This document shows positions 22,931-33,200 of a stretch of DNA of 64,000 bases, piece by piece. The stretch's first letter is position 1. Every line of letters begins with the position of its first letter. The position numbers were made by a program, and so were the translations under genes. Origin of the DNA: Ochlerotatus camptorhynchus. Its lineage: Eukaryota > Arthropoda > Insecta > Diptera > Culicidae. Below the pieces are notes generated by a model. The model was given only the letters and a program-made list of their open reading frames with translations, was not told the DNA's origin and searched no databases. Location of the stretch: NCBI RefSeq assembly GCF_037179485.1, contig NW_027040545.1, positions 2,918,501-2,982,500 of the forward strand, read 5' to 3'.

Positions 22931-24261
22931 CATAGATGGCCCACAGCAACTCACGAAGAGCTACTGATTCCGATCAATAGCGGTGTGGCTTCTTCCTCCT
23001 TCTTGGATGCTCATGTGGACTGCAGCTCGCTGCTTGCAGGTAGTCTTTCGTTATGTAGGTACTGGAGAACACCACCACTCACCACGCGGTGATTGAAACC
23101 GGATGGAATTTAACATTGAAATCTGTGTTAGGGAAATCGCTTTTCGCAGGCAATCAATAGTAAAATTTTGAAAACCGATAAAGTCTTAAATTAAACAGAT
23201 GCGTAGAAATATATCTGATCGATTGGTGATAAAATAATTTAAATTGTTCCAGGGGCTGCTGAGTTATTAACGTTCAAAATTTTTCATAATTTTGCTACAT
23301 GTTCCATTTTCGGTTTTCACAAAGTGTACCCCCATATAGAAATCACAGACGTAGTCCTACGTCAAAAAAACAATCAGACAATTTTAAAACAATAAGCCAA
23401 GATGTTTGAGTATGCAAAAGTCTTCTTAAGATACTAGTGAATACTTTAGATGAATCACTTGAATTATATTTGGCTCAGTATTCCCATCCAGCAAGTATTT
23501 GTAGAAGAAATACTCAGGAACACTGTCATCACCGTGGATTTCTTCCACTGGCCATCGTAAGCATTGAAGAGCTGGATAAGTACTCCTGTGTGCGAATGAG
23601 CGTTCTCCATAGGGCCATCGACCACTTTGAAATCCCGTCGACTTTCCTGGCAAATTATCCGCAGTGATTGCTGGTTCGAGTCCGGTTCGATGCCCTTCAC
23701 ACAGAATCACTATCCGTTTGAGAATGCTGTGAATTTCCAGCTTACCGGCTGACTTCATTGGCGAGGGAATCGATAAGACGCGTGGCTGTTGGTGGTCATT
23801 TCAACGGCCTTGTTCAACAAGCCCCCGTTCTAGAAGCTGTACTGCACCGGGCTAATTAGTGCTGGCTACACGGATAGAAATCTCCTTATACCTTTTGGAA
23901 AATTTCTATTGCTGATTATTCATAAAATGTATAAGCCAACTAATAAGCAGACGCCTTGTAAAAAGTTAATGAAGATCATGTGTCAAATGAAATGTATAAA
24001 CGGTCACACATACCTTTTATGCATTCTTATAGGACCTATGTCGTTTGTCTTATGGAATGTATAAGGCTGAAGTTTTGGCAAAAATGTATAAGTGAAACAC
24101 ATGAATAAAATAATTGATTTTCATTTCGTGTAGTGATTCAATGGAGGTTGTCCACAAGTACCATGTCCGATAGTGAACCGGATTCGAACTCGAGCGGTTT
24201 TGTACGACGCAAGGATCAGAACGATTTATAATAAATATCCTTATTTATTTCTATGTTGATA

Positions 24262-24473
24262 CACAGCAAAAAAAGTTGTTGAATATTACATCGAAACTGC
24301 TGCAACCAGGTCAATCCATCGGTTGAGTAATATCACATTGTACGATGTACATCGATTTTGCGAACAAAATTACATCCATTGATGTAATATTGTATCTGCT
24401 TTTTGCTATTACATCATTATTTCATACATCAGCTTGAATTACGTTGATCGATATTACATTTTTTTTTGCTGTG
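24262..24473. mobile_element. MITE family J, TA duplication
   Basis: Ends CACAGCAAAAAAA and TTTTTTTTTGCTGTG, flanked by TA at 24260-24261 and 24474-24475, as for Tc1/mariner-type MITEs. Internal ATTACATC phrases recur. A diverged copy with a nested insert begins at 62833. Confidence 0.75.
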
Positions 24474-24814
24474 TAGTTACCTAGACCAAGAAAATATTTT
24501 TTTTGTTATGTTTTGCAGCATTTTAGATTTGCATTAAAAAAAAAACAAAGTAAATTAAACTGACAGAAAAAGCATGCTCTAAATATAAATAAAATAGCGG
24601 TTATGTATCGAATAAATACATTCACTTTATTCTATCTATGTATGAACCATTTTTATACTTGCGATTCAGCGTAACTTTTAATCTATATTTGAAAATCTTT
24701 TGTGTTATGAATGGAAATGAGAAGTGTGTTACATACCTTGGAGCGCTTTCTTATTGCAGTGCAGGGTGCAATGATTAATGCACTGAGGGGCCGAAAATTA
24801 TAAGTGCAACGCAG

Positions 24815-25331
24815 GCTTGCAATTCTAGATAGAGCTGGAATTAGGGCGTAACAGCCTTTGTAAACAATGACTACTCTCGTTGATTTCTAGGAATTTAAGG
24901 CACGCCTACGTGAACCAACTCGATGGTGATGTCGATTTGCCAGGGAGAGCCATGACTTTCGAGAAATCCTCAAGAGAAGTCATTGTTTACAAAAGCTATT
25001 ACGCCCTAATTCCAGCTCTATCTATAGAATTGCTCATTACAGCAAAAATGCTAGTTTTCGTAATTATGAAACTATGGGATACTAAAATGATTATTTTTAT
25101 TTGTAAGAAGCAAGAAGAGGTTTTAAAGTTTGTGTATGGCAATTTTGCTTTAAGAAGATCACAACTAGCTATCATAAAATACCTCTGAAAGCTAAATTGA
25201 CAGGTTTTATATGTCTTACACATACTTTACCTTCTTTTCTTGCATCTTGTAAATAAGAATTATCATTGAAATATCTCATAGCTTCATAAATCCGAAAAAT
25301 AGCATTTTAACTGTAATGAGCATTTGCAAGC
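24815..25331. mobile_element. MITE family D copy interrupted by family E
   Basis: Same termini and interior as 8111-8483 (GCTTGCAATT at the left, CATTTGCAAGC at the right). It is split after GCTTGCAATT by the element at 24825-25027. Confidence 0.75.
24825..25027. mobile_element. MITE family E, 203 bp, inside family D
   Basis: Ends CTAGATAGAGCTGGAATTAG and CTAATTCCAGCTCTATCTATAG. AATT is duplicated at 24821-24824 and 25028-25031; the uninterrupted D copy has a single AATT at 8117-8120. Confidence 0.85.
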
Positions 25332-25818
25332 TTGGTGCAACGTTACTTGTTTACGAAATACTTATTGCATTTCTAACTGGACTCCTCAAAAGTGCGCTTT
25401 TACGTGGTATTGTCTTGGTGTCTTCTACACACTTATTCCTTATAAACCAAGGAATAAATGCACCACAAACACCAAAACGATTAAGCGTAAAAGTGCACTT
25501 TTATTAGCGATTCCGCACTTATGTGTTCAATGCGCCATATTAGATTAATCTTTGTTTTGGGGGAGCGAAAGGTAATACATTTACCGTATTATGTCGCTTC
25601 ATGTTTCTGAAATGGTTAAGAAAGCTTTGAAATAAGTGTTTCTTCACCTTTTAGTGATACAAGTTCATAAAATTGCGGGAAAAAGTGGCAATATTCTCAA
25701 GGGGGGCCGAGTCCTAGAGCAGGGCGCATGGTCTGCCAAATATATAGTTTAGGCCCAACCACGCAAAGGTTCCGAACTAAACATAACCTCAAAACAACAG
25801 AAGACATTTTCACAAAAA

Positions 25819-25824
25819 TTTATT
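25819..25824 (-). terminator. Poly(A) signal of GLRX5
   Basis: AATAAA on the minus strand, about 75 bases after the stop. Confidence 0.6.
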
Positions 25825-25897
25825 ATTAGATAGCATATTCAGTTTATTGAATCAACACTAGAATAAAATTTAAAAATTATACCGGAAACATCACCAT

Positions 25898-26401
25898 CTA
25901 CTTCTTTTCGTCCGCGCCTTCGGCATCCGAAAGGGCGCTCTTAATGCCAACCTTCTTCAGCTCATCGATCAGTTCTCCGTTTTGGTGCATTTGCAACATG
26001 ATATCGCAACCGCCGACAAACTCTCCGTTGATGAAGACCTGCGGAATCGTTGGCCAGTTGGAGTAGTCTTTGATCGCTGAAACAAGGCAATGCGGGATGG
26101 TTCATTCAACGAGCAGGCAACCTTTCATTCATTACTCACCCTGCCGCAATTCATCACTCTGCAGTATATCGTGGCTGTCGTAGTTTACGGCATGCATGCG
26201 CAAAATCTGTACGACGGCATTACTGAATCCACACCGAGGAGCTTCCGGATTACCCTTCATGAACACCACTACCTTGTTGTTATGCACTAGTTTGTCGATT
26301 TCCTTGGCATCCACTGTAGCCGCGCAAAGCGTTCTGGACAGAAGGTAACTGGTCCGACCGGTGAGAACGCTGGATCCGAGTTTTCTCAACAATAGACTCA
26401 T
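25898..26401 (-). CDS. GLRX5: Mitochondrial monothiol glutaredoxin 5
   Basis: Two coding exons, 26401-26140 and 26076-25898, joined in frame across a 63-base GT/AG intron to give 146 residues. The N-terminal 25-30 residues (MSLLLRKLGSSVLTGR) are basic and look like a mitochondrial presequence. The active site CGFS is at 57-60. The second exon carries WPTIPQVFINGEFVGGCDIM, the glutathione-binding half. GLRX5 holds and transfers a [2Fe-2S] cluster with glutathione in mitochondrial iron-sulfur assembly. It is divergently arranged with PPP4R2, 1.1 kb apart. Confidence 0.96.
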
Positions 26402-26656
26402 TTTTACAGTAACTTTTGTGCCGCTTCAAAAATTTAGTGTTGATTACGAATAATATTATTATCTAACAGCCTCACCAATGTTTTGATTCACCAACATCAA
26501 CAAGACACGACACCGGCTAACATGACATGTCGGCATAAAATCCTCACCGATGCTTAAAATTTAACCACTTTTTATATCTATCTCTGGAGTCCTATTTGAA
26601 TAGGTCTTATGTCCATTTGACGACCAAAGAATCGACTAATTTGAATCGTTTTCTGA

Positions 26657-27046
26657 TACCCCGTACATACTATATGGCTTATATCATGTAATATAGGCTG
26701 TCTTGCAATGATCAATCATACATCTAGTTTTCACTGGAAATCTTATGTATGAGTGCTCATTGCAAGACAGTCTATATTACACGAGGGGGGTGACACATCT
26801 AAATCTCAATTCTAGATGCTCAACAAATCTCACACTAGCAAATCAATCTTCGAAAAATCATCTTTCATTTCTCGCAGCTACTTGCATCGCGCTTCATCTT
26901 TTTGCAGGAAATCTTCAAAATAGACATAAATCTTCCTTCTATCTACTCAGCTTGCGTGCAGCTAGCCACAGCTAAACACAATCTTTTCTGCATCGTAGAT
27001 AGAGTCGTCCCCCTCGATATTACATGATATAAGTCTGTACGGGGTA
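26657..27046. mobile_element. MITE family C, long copy
   Basis: Ends TACCCCGTACATAC and GTCTGTACGGGGTA. The inner repeat ATAGGCTGTCTTGCAATGA and TCATTGCAAGACAGTCTAT is the same as in other copies. About 230 extra bases between the inner repeat and the right end are absent from the copies at 7.9 and 43.9 kb. It lies between the divergent GLRX5 and PPP4R2 starts. Confidence 0.65.
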
Positions 27047-27149
27047 TGACACTGCGAACTGAGAGATTTGCAACATTGATACATACAATCTTATAGAGTC
27101 ACGCCAACAGTGAAACTAAATCTCGCGACTACGGATGGGTGGTGCGAGG

Positions 27150-27269
27150 CCCTAATAAACAAATACCATAAACGAACAAAAACCCAAATAGTCGAACTTT
27201 TCCACAAATGGTTTGGATGATACCCCAAACACGTCGTTAAGCAAAATAACCATAAGAAATTTATTAGGG
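27150..27269. mobile_element. MITE family I copy
   Basis: Inverted ends CCCTAATAAA and TTTATTAGGG with interior CACGTCGTTAAGCAAAATAA, as at 17480 and 54297. It sits about 250 bases upstream of the PPP4R2 start codon. Confidence 0.7.
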
Positions 27270-27523
27270 GGGTCAGGTCAATACTAAAAACAATATAAAA
27301 AGAAATGGAACTTTTATTTCAGTGCATAACTCTGGCGCCGTTGTGTGAAGTGGAGACTTTTGTCGGCACAAAGGCAGTCTCCCCGCGTCAACTCGCTCGT
27401 TCAACGGGTTCAACGTCAATTTAATGGCGGTGTGTGACGATCAGAATTTGTTTGGATATACGCTCGTGTGCAGTGTTCGTTTTTTGTAAAATTAATCTGC
27501 AAATCTGAAATTTTCCGTACAAA

Positions 27524-30291
27524 ATGTCCGCTATGGAGAATCGGGACGAAGTTCTACAAATGCTCGAGCGGTTTACGAGACTGAAACAAAAGGAAATCCC
27601 CCGGGAACTCGAAGACTATTTGAGCTTTGTCGCTCGTACCGGCGATACGGTTTATCCATGGCCAGCGGTGAAGTATTTCTTCCGGACCAAGCTGAGTCTT
27701 GTCATAATGGATTTCCACGATAATACACCGAGCATTGCTGGTAGGTTAAAGTTGATCGTATTGTTTGTTCAATGGAAGATGAACTAATGTTTTGAATTCG
27801 ATTATTGTACAGATTTGCCACAGTGCCCGAATGTTGATCCATTCTGTTACGATCGTATGAGGCGGACCTTGCTGAGTCGGATGGATTCGTTCAACTCTGC
27901 TCCCTTCACCATACAGCGGATCTGCGAACTGCTGAATGAACCACGGAAGCACTACACCAGAATCGACAAGTTCATGAGGGCGGTCGAGAAGAACATTCTT
28001 GGTACGTATTTACGTTGAGTTGTTACTCTTCCGATCAAGTACCGGTTGCAGCCGATTGAACTTTGCTCATATGTCGAATCAAAAGTGGCGCCATGCAGCT
28101 TTACGTTATTTGGGTCTTCTAGATAGCTAGTCTGTTAGCTAGTCACCCCTATTCTGTATTTCGTTTCGAACGAAATTCTCATACAAAAAAATATTTTTTT
28201 GTATGAGAATTTCGTTCGAAACGAAATACAGAATAGGGGTGAGTATTTGCATCTTTATTTGTCTATAGCTTTGCCAAGAAAACGTAATCCTCAGGGACAA
28301 TTCAATAGGAGTTACCAATGAAAAAAAAGAAACAGTATAAATCAATTATATTTATTACACCATAATTGTACGACATAACCATATAAAATGTACACTTTTG
28401 GCCACGCACACATTTGAAAATACCTATTATATTGAGCTAAAATTAATCAAGGCACCTCTAGTTAGTTCACTGTCTGTCTTCTTTGGGACATGCACTGTGT
28501 CGTTTCTAATCATCCAGTTGCGCTCCCAGAAGATGCAACTGATGCCGAAGCACCTTTCCGCCGGCGTTGCGTGGAATTTCTTTGACAAACATTACCCCAC
28601 CGGCCAGTTCCTTGTACTTGACCACCCGTCCCTTGACATAGTTCATGACGGTTTCTTCATTGAGAGTTTGTCCGTGCCTCAGAACCACGTAAGCCCTTGG
28701 CAGTTCACCTGCCGTTTCGTCCACTATGCCTGCGACAGCCACATCGGAGATTTCCGGCAACTCTAGGATTAGATTTTCCAATTCCGTTGGAGAAACCTGC
28801 AAGCAGTAGAAAATGAGTATTTGTTGTTAATTTATTCTTCTATTTACAGTGGTCAGCACACAGGAACCCGGCCGGAGAAGATCCGACAGCGAAAACGGTG
28901 ATTCACTGGATTCCATTGTCAACGGAGACCTGGAGGTGAATGTTGATATCGAGATGGATAACGAAGCATTCGGTATCGATTCTAATGAGATGGTTACAAA
29001 TGCGGCAGCAGCAACAACGGAAGCGGTGATACCGCCTATCACAACTCCGGCGAGTGCAGATGAAGTACCCCCGATGGAATCGTCTGAAGAGCAGGAACAG
29101 GAAACAGAAAACCACGAACCAGAAACCGTTCCGGAAATAGCTCTCACCGACAATGGAGTTGAAGTGGAGGAAATCAACGACGCGAAGACGGAAGAGGCCT
29201 TGCCAAAGGAAGTCAAAGAAAGCGATAAGTCTTCCGCAACCGAGGAAGAAGCATCCGATCAAACAGAAAAGCTTCTGTATTCCGATGAAGTGGAACCGGC
29301 TTCACCCGAAGCTTGCGCTTTGGATTCCAAAGAAGAACCACTTTCCAATGTGGTCGAAGCAGTCGGAACCGATGTTCTTGATCAGAAAGAACGGAACGAA
29401 GCTCCAGCCCAGGAATCTCACGATACTAGCAAACCAACAGCAACTGAGAAGCCACCCAATGCTATTGCACCGGAAACCGACAACGATTCCATAGATGACG
29501 GAGAACCTAAAGCTAAAATGGCCAAACTGTCCCAAGAACAGCCGGAGAGCGAAACGGCAGACCTAAAGGCCACCACAGTTCCTGCGGAGAAATCACCTGC
29601 GGATCCTGATAAAGACACAGTTAGTTCCGAATCCACAACGGACTCCAACGGAAGTAGCGTTGAATACGTTGACTGCAGCAACTCACCTGAGGAACGAACC
29701 GAAACCGGCGTAGTTTTACTTTCCTCCTCCTCTGAATCAATCGTAAACATCGTCGCCATTTCTTCCGACGAGATCTCTGAATCCGGAGAAATTTTACCTT
29801 CCCCTTCCCCTGATACAACCCTGTCGGAATCCAGTTCTGTTAACACAGTGGGGAATCCAGTACCATCAGCAGAACAAGAAAAGCAAGTGGAGCTGGAACG
29901 GCCAGCGAAACAGACTACTACTACCGATGAACCACAAACCACAGAGCAAACTTCAGAAGCACCCAGCGAACCAGCAACAGCCGTAGAACCCGTGGTCTCC
30001 ATCGCGAAGGAGAATGAGGAAACGGTCGTCAAGCGCATCAACCTGGAAGCCAACCCACCTTCAACAAATGAATCGGAACAACCTGCGGCACCACGAGTGA
30101 ACTCAGACGATATGGAAACGCTTTCGTCTGTGGTGTCGGAAAATGTGATGGCTACCGACGAAGAGGAACAGCCACAGCCGGGTGCAGTCGATGCGGCGGT
30201 TCCCATGGCGGCAGATGCATCCGAAACGGCCAAACCGGACGAGAACGCCATGGACATTGACGAATCCAGCGTGGAACCGATGGATCAGTAA
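27524..30291 (+). CDS. PPP4R2: Protein phosphatase 4 regulatory subunit 2
   Basis: Three coding exons, 27524-27740, 27813-28001 and 28850-30291, with GT/AG borders and matching phases, giving 615 residues. The first 140 residues (MSAMENRDEVLQMLERFTRLKQ, PRELEDYLSFVARTGDTVYPW, EPRKHYTRIDKFMRAVEKNIL) are the conserved PPP4R2 core. The join NIL-VVSTQEPGRR confirms the exon 2/3 splice. The rest is long, acidic and rich in Ser, Glu, Thr and Pro, presumably disordered, ending MDIDESSVEPMDQ. PPP4R2 forms PP4 complexes with PPP4C and PPP4R3, acting in DNA-damage signalling and centrosome/snRNP biology. Intron 2 contains the terminal exon of the acyl-CoA ligase on the other strand. Confidence 0.94.
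28144..28241. mobile_element. Perfect 98 bp hairpin element, AGT duplication
   Basis: CACCCCTATTCTGTATTTCG at the left is matched by its reverse complement at the right, and the arms stay complementary to the centre, which is an A/T run. AGT flanks at 28141-28143 and 28242-28244. It lies in PPP4R2 intron 2, just past the ligase 3' end. Confidence 0.85.
28351..28356 (-). terminator. Poly(A) signal of acyl-CoA ligase gene
   Basis: AATAAA on the minus strand, 150 bases after the ligase stop, inside PPP4R2 intron 2. Confidence 0.55.
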
Positions 30292-33200
30292 GACGCGATA
30301 GCTTCAGTGTTCACCCACAGGTTTAGATGTTAGTACTACACTCCATACCCTTATCTATAAATTTTATGTAACTGCTGTCAGCAGCTATATAGACAAACGA
30401 GGAAAACAAACCCCCGACCAGGAACCTGCTGTAAGTATTCTAAATGTGACACAAACTTCAAATGTAAAACAAGTTAAAGTTAATAAACAATTGGTAAGTA
30501 CTCACCTGATTTCCTTTGACCTTGATCAGTTCCTTCGTCCGATCTACAATGAAGAAGAATCCATCCTGATCGTAATAGGCGACATCCCCGGTGTGCAGCC
30601 ACCCGTCCGAGTCGACCGTTTCCTTGGTGGCTTTTTCGTTGTTTAGGTAACCCTTCATGACCTGCGGTCCACGGATGTACAGCTCTCCCGGCTGATGAGG
30701 ACCAAGGTTGCTTCCATCCGTTAGCGACACAATCTTAGCTTGAGTATTTGGATATAGCTGACCGCACGTTCCAACCTTGGACAGATCGTACTTGTGCGGA
30801 GTGCAGAGAGTAACCGGAGCGCTTTCGGTCATTCCATATCCCTGCGTAATGTCCACGTCTTTGCCGCATTTCTGTTTGAACTTGTCCTGCAGCTGAAGGG
30901 AGGCAGCGGCTGCACCCACCAGAACGCCTTCCACGCTCGAAAGATGATCCTGTGTCACCTTGGGGTGTGTGGCCAGGAACAACATCAGCGATGGGACGAC
31001 GAAGAGAAACTTCGGACGGAACTCCGCCAAACATTGGATGTAGTCCTCCGGAATGAATCTGTAATGATTGTCGAGTTACGCTTCGCAGGCATTGTTCATC
31101 TGTTTTATACCATCATTCTCCGCAGCGCCTAGTTTCGCGCATTGCGCCAAAAATTTGAAGTATGTTACACTTTTGTCTAGATTTATTTATTTTTCCCATG
31201 CACAAGTGGTTAATGCCTACCTTCATGTACAATTCCATTCAAATGGTATACAATTTATAATTACTTTAAAAAATTTCAAAACTGCTCAGAACTATGGTAC
31301 TTCATACTCGGACACCAATATTCATTCGTTATTCGGCCGAACACAATCACCAATATTCACGTTTACGTTCGAACCGTATTTTCCATAAACGATTTTTTTT
31401 TTATAATAATGATAAAAATCTTACAATAATAAATTGATCTTAGATAGCGCATCCCCAAATGAGATTCTGCCTTCTTTCTATTGCTACTCGTTCTTTTCAC
31501 TTTCGAGAAAATGGAATTCGGGGAAGTGACATTCATAGGAAAATCATTGGAAATTTGCCAATAATTATGAAAAATTAGATCTTCATCTGGTAGGGGAAAT
31601 TTTGCCCTTTCTGATAGCGGTCTTTGTTTGCATGGGTGCACTTCGGTTCGCATGAAAAAGGCTGAAAGGCCTTACAAAAGCCCTTTTAAAACGTTACGCG
31701 AGATGTAATTGTTTATCGTTTGTTCAACTTCAGGGACTTCAACTTCAGGGACAATGTATTGCTGATTGCATCTGAAACTGGACTGTCCCAAAAATGTGTG
31801 ATAAAAGTGCACGTTTCCGTCACACTTTGTAATAAGTGAAAACGCGCTTATTAGTCCAATTTGGTGTGAAACGCGCAATACATCCCTCCAGATCGAAGCC
31901 GTGACTTGAAGCTTATTGACGCACATTGTCGATCCGTCTTGGTCGCTTCAGACAAAGCAGGCTCTTCCGACGAAGTTATTGTTCTTGGCGTTTTTAACCT
32001 ACCGGACATTGCATGGACTCCGACCCATAGTGGTTCCACGTAGGACCAGCTCCTGGACAGTTATAGTACCGCAATTCTGTCACAAATCGATGGCCTGTTG
32101 AATGAAAACAACCCCACCCTGGATCTCTGCTTTGTGAGTGCTCATGATACAGCTCCTTTTCTCTCCACGGCACCCAAACCTCAAGTCAAGGAAGTGCATC
32201 ATCACCCCGATCATCACCTTGCTTTAGTTATCGTGATCGAATCAGCACTCCAAACGCATCGCAGTATTGTCCATGTGCTGTCTAACCTTGATTGGGAGCA
32301 TATTCTAGATCCTGTAGACGTCAACATTGCTGCACAAACCTTTTCTCACGTCTTGACATATGTCATTGACAGGTACGTTTCCAAAAAGATCATCCATATC
32401 GACTCTCGCGTCCCGTGGATGACGTATAAGATCTTCGCTCGTTGAAAAGAACTAATGTCGTTTTCGTTTTTGCGGTGTAGCACTGGTGTAGTGTAAGCAG
32501 GAATAAGCGCGAGTCTTTTAGCGAATTCGTTTATTATTCAGTTCCAACCTGGATCGGGTATCAAGATTGGGTCTGCTTGTTTTCTGACAAACGTCAGTTT
32601 GCTAGTTTGTTTTTAAAACAGTTTGTTTTTAAAACCTAGCTCAGGTTGAGGTTCACACTGACAAAAAGTTCGGTTTCGCACTGGGTTGGAACTGGTGTTA
32701 ACCCCGATAATAAACGAATTCGCTATTTGACAGCTCAACATCATTTGTTTGTAAACAAAGGTGCATCCTATATCTACACCCTAAAATATTTCGGTGTACG
32801 GCAGTGTAGCACCGGTGTAGCTACACCGCAAAAACGAAAACGACATAAGAAGGCTGCTCTCGGAAGTTTTACTAATGTCGTTTTCGTTTTTGCGGTGTAG
32901 CTACACCGGTGCTACACCGCCGAACACCGAAAATTTTTAGGGTGTAGCTATCGATTGAACATTTGTTTACAAACAAATGATGATGAGCTGTCAATGACTC
33001 GCGCTTATTGCTGCTTACACTACACCGGTGTAGTGTAATAAAAACGAAAACGACATAAATTCCGCACACTGACGCTGAAATGCCACCATGTCAGACTCAA
33101 CCACGAGTATAAGCGGTTAAGTCGCCTCTGTTTTCAACGCTATCAAAGGAGGATTCAACGGCGGCTAAAATCACACCCGAAATTCTTCTGGAACTCCGTA

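Larger units (their letters stand above)
21785..25897. other. Intergenic, no host gene recognised
   Basis: Contains a duplicated 200 bp segment (22266-22739), a short tandem repeat at about 22903-22930, MITE family J, and family E nested in family D. Short ORFs near 21.7-22.1 and 23.4-23.8 kb have no domain that can be named and no clear splice partners. Confidence 0.5.

Noticed and set aside
23426..23758. Overlapping minus ORFs of 78 and 110 codons
   Set aside because: Two frames of similar length, no recognisable domain, no convincing splice sites; not enough to call a gene.
29418..30257. Minus-strand 279-codon Ser/Val-rich ORF
   Set aside because: Antisense to the acidic, repetitive PPP4R2 exon; composition is explained by that exon.
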